Below are positions 1-5,834 of a stretch of 7,533 bases of DNA, one piece after another; within the stretch, counting starts at the first letter, position 1; every line of letters starts with the position of its first letter. Source of the DNA: CAYPOY01 sp964412395. Its GTDB lineage: Bacteria > Chloroflexota > Anaerolineae > B4-G1. Below the pieces are notes generated by a model that did not search any database, was not told where the DNA came from, and was given only the letters and a program-made list of their open reading frames with translations. The DNA lies in NCBI GenBank assembly GCA_964412395.1, contig CAYPOY010000261.1:1-7533 (forward strand). The letters run 5' to 3'. Both the position numbers and the translations under genes were made by a program.

Positions 1-6
1 CAAGAA

Positions 7-51
7 AGTGTCCAATCCGAAATCATAGCTCATACGTTCGATTTGAACACT
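7..51. repeat. Imperfect inverted repeat at the left edge
   Basis: AGTGTCCAAT (7-16) pairs imperfectly with ATTTGAACACT (41-51): one mismatch and one extra base. The same start and end motifs (AGTGTC and ATTTGARCAC) recur more closely spaced at 7485-7515. It could be the end of a small mobile element. Otherwise 1-103 shows no gene. Confidence 0.3.
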
Positions 52-103
52 ACCCGATTTTGTGTTCGGGGGTATCCACGGCTTCGCGCTGCCCGTACAT
101 GAG

Positions 104-132
104 TTGACAGCCTCCCGAAAGTGACTTACAAT
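104..132 (+). promoter_or_regulatory. Sigma-70 type promoter of the Phd-like antitoxin
   Basis: A consensus -35 TTGACA (104-109) is separated by exactly 17 bases from a -10 TACAAT (127-132). Transcription would start near 139, and a purine-rich ribosome-binding stretch (AGAGGAAGG, 144-152) lies 7 bases before the ATG at 160. This is the best match to the -35 consensus in the window. It directs expression of the antitoxin even though the partner toxin is destroyed. Confidence 0.75.
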
Positions 133-138
133 TGAAAG
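125..138. promoter_or_regulatory. Near-perfect palindrome over the -10 box, possible antitoxin operator
   Basis: CTTACAATTGAAAG reads as a palindrome except for one mismatched pair, and it covers the -10 box. Phd/YefM-type antitoxins commonly repress their own promoter through palindromes in this position. Assigning this one as the operator is inference from position and symmetry. Confidence 0.4.
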
Positions 139-159
139 AGAGTAGAGGAAGGCAGGAAG

Positions 160-468
160 ATGTCTGAGTCAGAAAAGATACGCGAGGGACTCATAGTCTA
201 TGCGAGTCAGGCCGTGGATATTTGTCACCCCGTCATGCTGGAAGAGGGTGGGCGACCAATAGCCGTTATTCTACCCTACGTTGAGTTTCAGCGCTTAATT
301 GCTCTGCAAGAGCAAAGGAAAGCAGACTGGCGCACTCGTTTTCGACAACTGCTGGCTGAGGTGCATGCCCAAACTGTGTCCTTTTCACCAGAAGAGATCG
401 AATCCGACATAGCCGCCGCTTTTGAGGAAATGCGGCAGGAACGATATGGCTATGCGGGTGGTGATTGA
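160..468 (+). CDS. Phd/YefM-like type II antitoxin
   Basis: A 102-residue protein. Its first half carries the antitoxin pattern around residues 12-45: a short strand-helix segment (YASQAV), then an EEGGRPIAVILPY stretch typical of Phd/YefM antitoxins, in which a Gly-Arg-Pro turn leads into a hydrophobic strand and an aromatic-Phe-x-x-Leu helix. The second half is charged and helical (Gln/Arg/Glu-rich), as expected for the toxin-binding tail. In the family the N-terminal half binds operator DNA and the tail neutralises the toxin. It has its own strong promoter. The toxin start overlaps its 3' end, the usual arrangement, but that toxin is broken, so this is now an orphan antitoxin. The start is fixed by the purine-rich site upstream. 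The family call is from pattern memory; the exact toxin pairing is inferred. Confidence 0.75.
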   Translation: MSESEKIREGLIVYASQAVDICHPVMLEEGGRPIAVILPYVEFQRLIALQEQRKADWRTRFRQLLAEVHAQTVSFSPEEIESDIAAAFEEMRQERYGYAGGD

Positions 469-557
469 CACCAGAACTGGCTGCTAGATTGAAAGAGCGA
501 GGCATAGAGCCTATCACGGTTGCTCGCTTTCTGGCGCTTCTGGAAGCGATGGACTGA
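446..557 (+). pseudogene. PIN-domain toxin remnant with large internal deletion
   Basis: At 446-470 the frame starting at ATG 446 (second ATG 452) reads MAMRVVIDT, the start of a PIN nuclease up to its first catalytic Asp. The frame then changes. From 471 the next frame gives a C-terminal tail beginning PELAARLKERG and continuing IEPITVARFLALLEAMD to a TGA at 555-557. A complete PIN toxin is about 130-150 residues; only about 9 plus 29 remain, so roughly 100 codons are gone. Read from the original start, translation stops at TAG 485-487. The central acidic residues are lost, so no nuclease activity is possible. The gene overlaps the antitoxin 3' end, as expected of a toxin-antitoxin operon. 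That both ends are still recognisable suggests one recent deletion rather than slow decay. Confidence 0.7.
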
Positions 558-568
558 CGTAAAAAGAT

Positions 569-1396
569 ATGCCTATGACGCGACGTCTCATCATCAACGC
601 TGACGATTTTGGCTACGCTAAGGGCTCTGTCCCCGCTACCATCGCACTCTACGAGGCCGGTATCGTCACCAGTACCACCGCGATGGTCAACCAGCCGTGC
701 TGGCCGGATGCCGCCGCATACCTGCGCGACCACCCTGACCTGGGCGCGGGCGTGCACCTGGTGATGAACGAGGGCCGCCCCATTCTCCCACTGGAGCAGG
801 TGCCCTCACTGGCGGACGCTGAGGGGCGTTTCCGCGACGGCACGCCGTTGCTCCTGCGCTACGGTCGCCTCCGCACCGCCGAACTCAAAGCCGAGTGGCG
901 CGCCCAGATCGAGAAGTTCACCACCGATACCGGCCGCCCGCCCGATCACCTGGACCTGCATTGCCACTATCCCTACGTCTTCCCCGCCTGGTTCCGCGTA
1001 AGCCTGGCACTGGCCCAGGAATACCAGCATATCCCTGTCCGCATGCCCTTTGACGACGCGCTGGATCACAAAGCGCCGGAGATGGCCGCTGGCAACGGCT
1101 TCCCCGCCTGGTACGTCCGCTGGCAAGGCCAGCGCTACCAGCGGTTAGTAGAGCAGTATGGCCTGAGGCGGCCCAACTACTTCGAGATGTCTTTCTCACA
1201 GGACGGGCACCGCACGGTGGAGTACCTGCTGAGTCTGCTGAGCACTCTTCCCGACGGCGTGACCGAACTGCTAGCCCACCCCGGCATCGAGGGCTGGCGC
1301 GAGGGGGACTATCGCACCCTGCTCGACCCACGGGTGAAACGACGCATTGCGGAACTGGGCATTGAACTGATTGACTACCGCGCTCTCGTGGGGTGA
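569..1396 (+). CDS. YdjC/ChbG-HpnK family carbohydrate deacetylase
   Basis: A 275-residue cytoplasmic protein of normal family length, apparently intact. The N-terminal strand ends in NADDFG (residues 10-15), with the metal-binding Asp pair at 12-13. GVHL follows with His63, then a HLDLHCH segment (127-133) and a LLAHPG segment with His237. These are the conserved Asp/His positions of this family. Characterised members remove N-acetyl groups from chitooligosaccharides (ChbG) or hopanoid glycosides (HpnK); the substrate here cannot be told. The family usually has HxH as HQH, and here it is HCH. The start may be 575 instead of 569: the second Met gives MTRRLIINADDFG, which fits relatives better, and neither start has a clear ribosome-binding site. 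It is not an obvious part of the defence genes and lies upstream of their promoter. Confidence 0.88.
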   Translation: MPMTRRLIINADDFGYAKGSVPATIALYEAGIVTSTTAMVNQPCWPDAAAYLRDHPDLGAGVHLVMNEGRPILPLEQVPSLADAEGRFRDGTPLLLRYGRLRTAELKAEWRAQIEKFTTDTGRPPDHLDLHCHYPYVFPAWFRVSLALAQEYQHIPVRMPFDDALDHKAPEMAAGNGFPAWYVRWQGQRYQRLVEQYGLRRPNYFEMSFSQDGHRTVEYLLSLLSTLPDGVTELLAHPGIEGWREGDYRTLLDPRVKRRIAELGIELIDYRALVG

Positions 1397-1448
1397 TGAT
1401 AGCCAGAGGGTAGATGGCAGCCTCAGTCACTTCTCAGACTCTGCCCAT

Positions 1449-1477
1449 TTGCGTCGGCTGGCGGGCTGTGCTACAAT
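1449..1477 (+). promoter_or_regulatory. Promoter for the helicase, positioned for a leaderless transcript
   Basis: A -35 like TTGCGT (1449-1454) and a -10 TACAAT (1472-1477) are spaced 17 bases apart. The GTG taken as the helicase start is at 1485, only 7 bases after the -10, so transcription would begin at or next to the start codon. There is no ribosome-binding site before the GTG. The arrangement supports both the GTG choice and an independent transcription unit after the deacetylase gene. Confidence 0.65.
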
Positions 1478-1484
1478 CGCTTCT

Positions 1485-1946
1485 GTGACTACCATCACCG
1501 AACTTGACCCCGGCGTCCGCCTCTACGACCGCCGCCTGGGTCGGGAACGACAACTCCACCAGGTGGAGATCTACGGCTCCATCGCCTTCCTCAGCTTCCT
1601 CGACCCGCAGACGGGGACCATTGACCGCCAACCATTCCCCGTGGACGAGGTGGAAGTGCGCTTCGAGGTACTGGGCGCTGGCATGGCGGCCTTTCAGGGA
1701 GACCCGGAGACGGTCAGGCTGGTGACCGAAGCATACCGCCTCCATCACGCATACCTCTTCAACCCCGTCTTTGCCACCGAGACCTCGCTGATTGATCTCC
1801 TGCCTCACCAGTTGGCCGCCGTGTACGGGGTTCCGCCCACCGACGGCAATCATCAGGGTCATCCAGGGATGCTGGATATAACCCCCGCCTGCGCTTTCTT
1901 CTGGCCGACGATGCCGGAGCTGGCAAGACTATCATGGCCGGCCTGA
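1485..1946 (+). CDS. Helicase fragment 1: N-terminal domain up to the Q-like motif
   Basis: The frame from GTG 1485 runs to a stop at 1944-1946. About 132 codons are authentic: a beta-rich N-terminal domain, then a helix and ETSLIDLLPHQLAAVYG, which is the conserved region just before motif I. After the C-run at 1882-1886 the frame is wrong and encodes an unrelated tail. An ATG at 1371 in the same frame lies inside the deacetylase gene and upstream of the promoter, so it is not the likely start. Confidence 0.7.
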   Translation: MTTITELDPGVRLYDRRLGRERQLHQVEIYGSIAFLSFLDPQTGTIDRQPFPVDEVEVRFEVLGAGMAAFQGDPETVRLVTEAYRLHHAYLFNPVFATETSLIDLLPHQLAAVYGVPPTDGNHQGHPGMLDITPACAFFWPTMPELARLSWPA

Positions 1947-2875
1947 CCATCCGCGAGATGCTGCTGCGTCGCCAGGTGCAGCGGGTGCTCATTGCTGCCC
2001 CGGCCGGGCTGGTGGGCAACTGGGAAGCAGAGTTGCGCCGTCTCTTCGGCCTCCGCTTCCGCATCCTCTCGAGCGGCGATCTGACCGAGACCTACAATCC
2101 CTTCGATGATCCTCGCAACAACCTCGCGATCGTGAGTGTAGACACCCTCGCCCGCGAGCGAATGTACACGGCCTACGAGGCCGCTCCTCCCTATGATCTG
2201 GTCGTCTTCGACGAGGCGCACAAGCTCTCGGCCTGGCGGGAGACAGATCTGAGCGTGCGTAAGTCGCTGCGCTACCGGGCGGCCGAGATGATCGCTCGGC
2301 AGGGGCGCCACCTGCTGCTGATGACCGCTACACCCCACATGGGCCGCGATGATCCCTACTACTTTCTCTGGCGGCTGCTGGAGCCGGAGTTGTTCTCCAC
2401 GCCCTCCGCTTTGCGAAAACTGCCCCGCTCCCAGCGCCAGCGCTACATCCTGCGGCGGATGAAGGAGGAGATGATCCGCTTCGACGGCACGCCCATCTAC
2501 CCACCGCGCAGTAGCAAGACCGTGGCGTATCCTCTGAGTCCCCCGGAGTGGGAACTCTACGAGCGGGTGACGGTTTACTGCCAGACCCACTACGACCGGG
2601 CCAAACTGCGCAACCGCTCTGCAGCCGGCCTGGCGATGAGCATACTGCAGCGACGGCTGGCCTCGTCCACACTGTCCATGCTCCGCTCCCTGCAACGGCG
2701 TGAGCAGAAGTTGGCGGAAGCACTGCGCGACCTGGAATCGGGCCTGCTGAGCCGGGAGGAATGGGAGGCGCGCCAGCGGGCCTTGCCCGATGAGGACGTG
2801 CGCGACCAGAAGACGGCAGACGAGGAGGAAATCATTGAGGGCGTGGAGGAATCGGAGCGGCAGGATGGAAGATAG
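1934..2875 (+). CDS. Helicase fragment 2: first RecA-like domain
   Basis: This frame carries the first RecA domain: VLIAAPAGLVGNW (motif Ia), VVFDEAHKLSAW (motif II), LLMTATPH (motif III), and then the charged linker rich in Glu and Arg. The authentic frame begins about 1887, before the ATG at 1934, so that the Walker A lysine (1925-1927) is upstream of that ATG. A product started at 1934 would lack the nucleotide-binding loop. The frame ends at TAG 2873-2875 inside the linker. One added base near 2870 would continue it into fragment 3. Confidence 0.7.
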   Translation: MAGLTIREMLLRRQVQRVLIAAPAGLVGNWEAELRRLFGLRFRILSSGDLTETYNPFDDPRNNLAIVSVDTLARERMYTAYEAAPPYDLVVFDEAHKLSAWRETDLSVRKSLRYRAAEMIARQGRHLLLMTATPHMGRDDPYYFLWRLLEPELFSTPSALRKLPRSQRQRYILRRMKEEMIRFDGTPIYPPRSSKTVAYPLSPPEWELYERVTVYCQTHYDRAKLRNRSAAGLAMSILQRRLASSTLSMLRSLQRREQKLAEALRDLESGLLSREEWEARQRALPDEDVRDQKTADEEEIIEGVEESERQDGR

Positions 2876-2907
2876 CGGCTGCTACTGATACTGTCACTCT
2901 GGAGGAG

Positions 2908-3342
2908 TTGCGGGCCGAGATCTCCGAGGTCAAAGAACTGGTTCGGCTGGCCCAGGATGCCTACAACCTGCGGCGGGAGTCCAAGTTCGAGAAGTTGTGG
3001 GAGGCGCTGGAGGCGTACCCCGACACCAAGGTCCTGATCTTCACCGAGTTCCGGGACACACTGGACTTCCTGCTGGGGCGGTTGGAAGGCAAGGGGCTGA
3101 CGGGCAAGGTGGCACACATCCACGGCGGGATGAACTACCGGGAGCGGGAGGAGCAGGTTGCCTTCTTCCGCGACCCTGCGGGCGCGCGCATCTTGGTGGC
3201 CACCGACGCCGCCGGTGAGGGGATCAACCTGCAGTTCTGCTGGTTGCTCATCAACTACGACATCCCCTGGAACCCAGCCCGTATCGAGCAGCGGATGGGG
3301 CGCGTGCATCGCTACAAGCAGGAGACCCCGTCCTGCTGCTGA
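2908..3342 (+). CDS. Helicase fragment 3: second RecA-like domain
   Basis: The frame holds VLIFTEFRDT (motif IV region), VAHIHGGMNYRERE, ATDAAGEGINLQ (motif V) and QRMGRVHRY (motif VI with the arginine finger), all as expected for the SNF2 helicase C-terminal domain. The frame is open upstream from about 2870, matching the linker of fragment 2. TTG 2908 is only a nominal start without a convincing ribosome-binding site. It stops at TGA 3340-3342 just after motif VI, where a missing base diverts it from the conserved continuation DPVLLLNVVAAETREG. Confidence 0.7.
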   Translation: MRAEISEVKELVRLAQDAYNLRRESKFEKLWEALEAYPDTKVLIFTEFRDTLDFLLGRLEGKGLTGKVAHIHGGMNYREREEQVAFFRDPAGARILVATDAAGEGINLQFCWLLINYDIPWNPARIEQRMGRVHRYKQETPSCC

Positions 3343-3344
3343 AC

Positions 3345-4940
3345 GTGGTGGCTGCCGAGACCCGCGAGGGGCGCGTGCTCAAGGTGCTGCTGGAGAAACT
3401 GGAGCACATTCGGAAGGAACTGGGGTCGGACAAGGTCTTCGACGTCATCGGCCAGCAGTTCAGCAAACGCCCGCTGCAGGACTTGATTTTCCAGGCTGTC
3501 ATCGAGGGGCGGGAAGAGGAGACAGTCGCTGAGATTGATCGTGCGCTGGCCAGAGAGCAGGTACAGCACACCCTGGCACAGCAACGTCGTAAGGTGGAGG
3601 TCGCCGAGGTGCGTGCCGTGCTGGACGCCCTTCGAGCGCAGCGGGAGATCGCGGAGATGCAGCGCATGATGCCCGCCTACGTGCGGCGTTTCTTTGAACT
3701 GGCCGCGCCGAGGGTAGGAGTGGGCATCCGTGGAGACATTGGGGGAATCTTCTCCCTGGCCCCCTGTCCCGAGAGCGTGCGCCGTGCACTGGAGACCTAC
3801 TCCCCGGCCATCCAGCACCAGTTGACCTTCGAGCGCGACCTGGCCGCCCCTGGTTGGGGTAGCGAGCCGAAAGCCATCTACCTGTACCCGGGAGAACCGG
3901 TCTTCGAGGCGGTGATGGACCTCTTCCTGGGTCAGTATGAGCCGGAGGGTACGCGGGGCGCTGTCTACCTGGACCCGGATGTAGCAGAGCCCTACCTCTT
4001 CTACCTGGGCAAGGTGAGCCTGCTGCGTGCGCCGGAGTCCTCCGACGGGGAGCCGGAGGTTGTCGAGGAGCAGGTGACCGGCGTGCGTCGCTATGCGGAC
4101 GGCCGCATGGAGCAAGCCCCTGCCCATCTGCTGCTGACGCTACTTGAGGCAGAGGAGGCGGCCTCTGGGCCGGACCGCCTTTCCGACGACCTAGTGAACC
4201 TGGCCACCCAACGGGGGCCGGTGGAGGCCTTCCTGGTGGAGCACCTGGGCCTGCCAGCGCTGGAGCGCCACCGCCGCGAGGAGGAGGCCCGCCTGCCAGA
4301 ACAGCGACGGAACCTGCGCGTGGCCTACAACCTGCGCCAGGCCGAGTTGATGCGCCAGCGCCGCCTGCTCAAGGAGCGGGTGGAGAGAGGCATCCCGGCG
4401 GCTGCGACCAAGTTGCGCGGGTGTGAGGCGGAACTGAACGACCTGGACCGCTGCCGACGGGAGGCGGAGACCCGGCTCCTCTCGGCCCCGGAGCGGTTGC
4501 AGTTGGGGCCGGTGGGGCTCTATGCCCAGGCGCAGGTAGCGCCGGCGCCGCCAGAGGAGGCCGAGCGCCGCCGCGATGTGCGGTCCGAGGAGATTGCCCT
4601 GGCGCTGGTGCGCCAGCGGGAGGAGGCGGAAGGGAGCGTACTGGAGGACGTCTCCGATCCGCACCTGAAGGCCGGCTTCGACCTGAAGGTGCTGCGTACC
4701 GATGGCTCTGTCCGCTACGTGGAGGTAAAGGGGCGCAGTGGAACGCAAGCCATCGAAATGACGGCTAACGAGTGGGCTCAGGCCGCCAACCACTGCGACC
4801 GCTATTGGCTCTACGTGGTCTACGACTGCGACACGACCCCCACGCTCTACCGGGTGCCCGACCCGTTTGGTCGCCTGTTGGCCCGCCAGACTGGTGCAGT
4901 GCGCATTAATGCCAGCGACGTGATAGCAGCAGCCGATTAA
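3345..4940 (+). CDS. Helicase fragment 4: helical region and DUF3883 domain
   Basis: A 531-residue open frame whose authentic part already begins near 3324 (DPVLLLNVVAAETREG). It starts with the family's post-motif-VI helices (GRVLKVLLEKLEHIR, then SDKVFDVIGQQF). A long charged region with a probable coiled coil follows (about 4270-4480). The end is a DUF3883 domain with YVEVKGR (4716-4736), TANEWAQA (4761-4784) and YWLYVVYDC (4803-4829). In this domain the Glu-x-Lys and Asn-Glu-Trp signatures resemble restriction-nuclease folds; a nuclease role is unproven. It could be translated alone from ATG 3345, but it would contain no ATPase motifs. Confidence 0.8.
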   Translation: MVAAETREGRVLKVLLEKLEHIRKELGSDKVFDVIGQQFSKRPLQDLIFQAVIEGREEETVAEIDRALAREQVQHTLAQQRRKVEVAEVRAVLDALRAQREIAEMQRMMPAYVRRFFELAAPRVGVGIRGDIGGIFSLAPCPESVRRALETYSPAIQHQLTFERDLAAPGWGSEPKAIYLYPGEPVFEAVMDLFLGQYEPEGTRGAVYLDPDVAEPYLFYLGKVSLLRAPESSDGEPEVVEEQVTGVRRYADGRMEQAPAHLLLTLLEAEEAASGPDRLSDDLVNLATQRGPVEAFLVEHLGLPALERHRREEEARLPEQRRNLRVAYNLRQAELMRQRRLLKERVERGIPAAATKLRGCEAELNDLDRCRREAETRLLSAPERLQLGPVGLYAQAQVAPAPPEEAERRRDVRSEEIALALVRQREEAEGSVLEDVSDPHLKAGFDLKVLRTDGSVRYVEVKGRSGTQAIEMTANEWAQAANHCDRYWLYVVYDCDTTPTLYRVPDPFGRLLARQTGAVRINASDVIAAAD

Positions 4941-4948
4941 GTCCTCTC

Positions 4949-4977
4949 TTGCTCCGTCCAGCCTTGTGTGGTATACT
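4949..4977 (+). promoter_or_regulatory. Promoter of the AbrB-PIN toxin-antitoxin operon
   Basis: A -35 like TTGCTC (4949-4954), a 17-base spacer, and a -10 TATACT (4972-4977) lie in the short gap after the helicase stop. Transcription would start near 4984, upstream of the antitoxin ATG at 5028. It makes the toxin-antitoxin pair, and possibly the genes after it, independent of the helicase promoter. Confidence 0.7.
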
Positions 4978-4983
4978 GATAGC

Positions 4984-4996
4984 GCAGAATGTCTGC
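4984..4996. promoter_or_regulatory. Perfect inverted repeat at the predicted transcription start, possible operator
   Basis: GCAGA-ATG-TCTGC is a perfect 5-base inverted repeat with a 3-base centre. It sits at the predicted start of transcription of the toxin-antitoxin operon. AbrB-type antitoxins often bind such sites to repress themselves. The site is short enough to arise by chance. Confidence 0.35.
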
Positions 4997-5027
4997 ATAT
5001 TCAGAAATGCGAAGAAAGGAACGAGCG

Positions 5028-5306
5028 ATGGAGACAAACGTTCAGATTCGGCAGCGGGGCACACTGACACTACCCGCCGATTTGCGTGAGAAATATGCGA
5101 TCAAACCGGGCGATACCTTCCGCCTGGTGGATCTGGATGGTATCTTTGTGCTCACGCCAATGGTGCCGATGGTGCCGGAACTGGCCCGCGAGATAGAGCG
5201 TATGCGCCGGGAAGCAGGTCTGAGCATCGAGGAGATGTTGACCGGCCTGCGCGAGCAACGCGAGCAGTACTACCAGGAGCACTATAGCGATGCAGAGACC
5301 CCGTAA
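5028..5306 (+). CDS. AbrB/MazE-like (SpoVT-AbrB fold) antitoxin
   Basis: A 92-residue protein. Residues 4-42 have the swapped-hairpin AbrB pattern: QIRQRGTLTLPADLRE, then the IKPGDTFRLV turn and a final GIFVLTP strand. The remaining half is a charged helical tail suited to binding a toxin. The start was placed at 5028 rather than the in-frame ATG at 4989. At 5028 an AAAGGA site (5015-5020) lies 7 bases upstream and the product begins directly at the DNA-binding fold; 4989 would be inside the putative operator and almost at the transcription start. The gene overlaps the toxin start by 17 bases, the usual coupling of antitoxin and toxin. Confidence 0.8.
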   Translation: METNVQIRQRGTLTLPADLREKYAIKPGDTFRLVDLDGIFVLTPMVPMVPELAREIERMRREAGLSIEEMLTGLREQREQYYQEHYSDAETP

Positions 5307-5751
5307 GCCCCGGGTCCTGGTGGACGCCAACGTGCTCTTTGCCGGAGCCGCCTCGCCCAGCGAGCATAGCGCCAGCCTGGTAGTCCTGCAGCTGGCAGAG
5401 ATCACGCTGATTGAGGCCCTGACCTCGGAGCAGGTGATTGTGGAGGTGGAACGCAATCTGACCGCGAAGTTGCCCCGGGCACTGCCAGCCTTCCAGCTCA
5501 TCGTCAGTCGCTCCCTCCGCGTGGTTCCCGATCCGCAGCCGACTGACCTGGAGCCGCACGCAGGTCTGGCCGATCCCAAAGACTTGCCGATCCTGGTGGC
5601 GGCCCTGCGCGAAGGCTGCCGGTGGCTGGTCACTTTCAATGTCCGGGACTTTCAACCCGGTCACCCGGATGTCAACGTTGTGCGTCCGGGCGAGTTTGTA
5701 TTGCTCGTCCGCGACTTGCTGACCCACCTGACTGTTGAGGGAGAAGAATGA
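5290..5751 (+). CDS. PIN-domain ribonuclease toxin
   Basis: A 153-residue protein with the PIN acidic residues in order: Asp12 in VLVDANVLF, Glu in VIVEVERNL (52 or 54), Asp98 in ADPKDLPILVAA, and Asp120 in LVTFNVRDF. This set coordinates metal for RNA cleavage in VapC-like and COG1569-like toxins. The RNA target cannot be told. AGGAG at 5275-5279 lies 10 bases before the ATG. It appears intact, unlike the toxin remnant at 446-557. Its stop overlaps the next start (ATGA at 5748-5751), so the methylase remnant after it would be translated by coupling. Confidence 0.82.
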   Translation: MQRPRKPRVLVDANVLFAGAASPSEHSASLVVLQLAEITLIEALTSEQVIVEVERNLTAKLPRALPAFQLIVSRSLRVVPDPQPTDLEPHAGLADPKDLPILVAALREGCRWLVTFNVRDFQPGHPDVNVVRPGEFVLLVRDLLTHLTVEGEE

Positions 5752-5834
5752 CGAACCGTCGTCTCATCGAACAAGCCTTGCCGCCGAAGAAGGTCTCTGA
5801 ATTCCAAACACATTCTGGGAGCTGCCAAGCGTGA
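5748..5834 (+). pseudogene. Remnant of a DUF1156 methylase start, now a 28-codon ORF
   Basis: The ATG at 5748 overlaps the toxin stop and has GAGGGAGA just upstream. The first 18 codons give MTNRRLIEQALPPKKVSE, which matches the start of the methylase at 6367 (MTRRRLIEKAFPVRKVSE) at 13 of 18 residues. By my alignment 36 of 54 bases match, and many of the differences are at third codon positions. After codon 18 the similarity ends and the frame runs 10 unrelated codons to TGA 5832-5834. That stop overlaps the GTG of the next gene. The short ORF therefore links translation of the toxin to the membrane protein. It is either a relic of the locus's original methylase or a captured fragment of another one. 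Confidence 0.7.

Larger units (their letters stand above)
1485..4940 (+). pseudogene. SNF2-family helicase with C-terminal DUF3883 domain, broken by three frameshifts
   Basis: Read as one gene from GTG 1485, with one base restored at each of three sites (C-run 1882-1886, near 2868-2872, near 3321-3325), it gives a continuous protein of about 1152 residues, the usual length for this family. Order: N-terminal beta-rich region, LLPHQ motif, Walker A (AGAGKT, 1913-1930), DEAH (2210-2221), TATPH (2324-2338), charged linker, second RecA domain with ATDAAGEGINLQ (3199-3234) and RIEQRMGRVHRY (3280-3315), long helical region, and DUF3883 (about 4665-4910). All three shifts are in the same direction (one base missing). 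The motifs on either side are undamaged, so the breaks are recent or are sequencing errors. Relatives are translocases in restriction-like and DISARM-like anti-phage loci. As written, no product contains both a Walker A motif and the arginine-finger motif, so activity would be lost. Confidence 0.88.

Noticed and set aside
53..70. CCCGA/TCGGG hairpin as a terminator
   Set aside because: The stem is only 5 bases, the loop is 8, and no T-run follows on either strand.
266..757. Minus-strand open frame across the antitoxin and deacetylase start
   Set aside because: It spans two better-supported genes and a pseudogene, has no recognisable motif, and is composed of reverse-frame low-complexity sequence.
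1371..1484. Extended helicase start at ATG 1371
   Set aside because: It overlaps the deacetylase 3' end, lies upstream of a good promoter, and encodes a tail with no family resemblance. GTG 1485 fits the promoter and the family.
1876..1892. Programmed -1 frameshift at the C5 run
   Set aside because: The site ATA-ACC-CCC is not a canonical slippery heptamer, no convincing downstream structure was seen, and two further shifts in the same gene lack any slippery motif.
1859..2695. Long minus-strand open frame opposite the helicase
   Set aside because: It is antisense to conserved RecA motifs; long reverse frames are expected in high-GC coding DNA.
3312..4127. Minus-strand open frame opposite helicase fragments 3 and 4
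   Set aside because: No domain is recognised and the plus strand is clearly coding through conserved helicase sequence.
1934..4940. Helicase pieces as separate functional subunits
   Set aside because: The breaks leave Walker A upstream of the next ATG and cut directly after motif VI. The pieces lack credible starts and ribosome-binding sites, and they join seamlessly with single added bases.
4989..5027. Antitoxin start at ATG 4989
   Set aside because: It falls within the putative operator and about 5 bases from the predicted transcription start. The extra 13 residues precede the AbrB fold, and 5028 has a proper ribosome-binding site.
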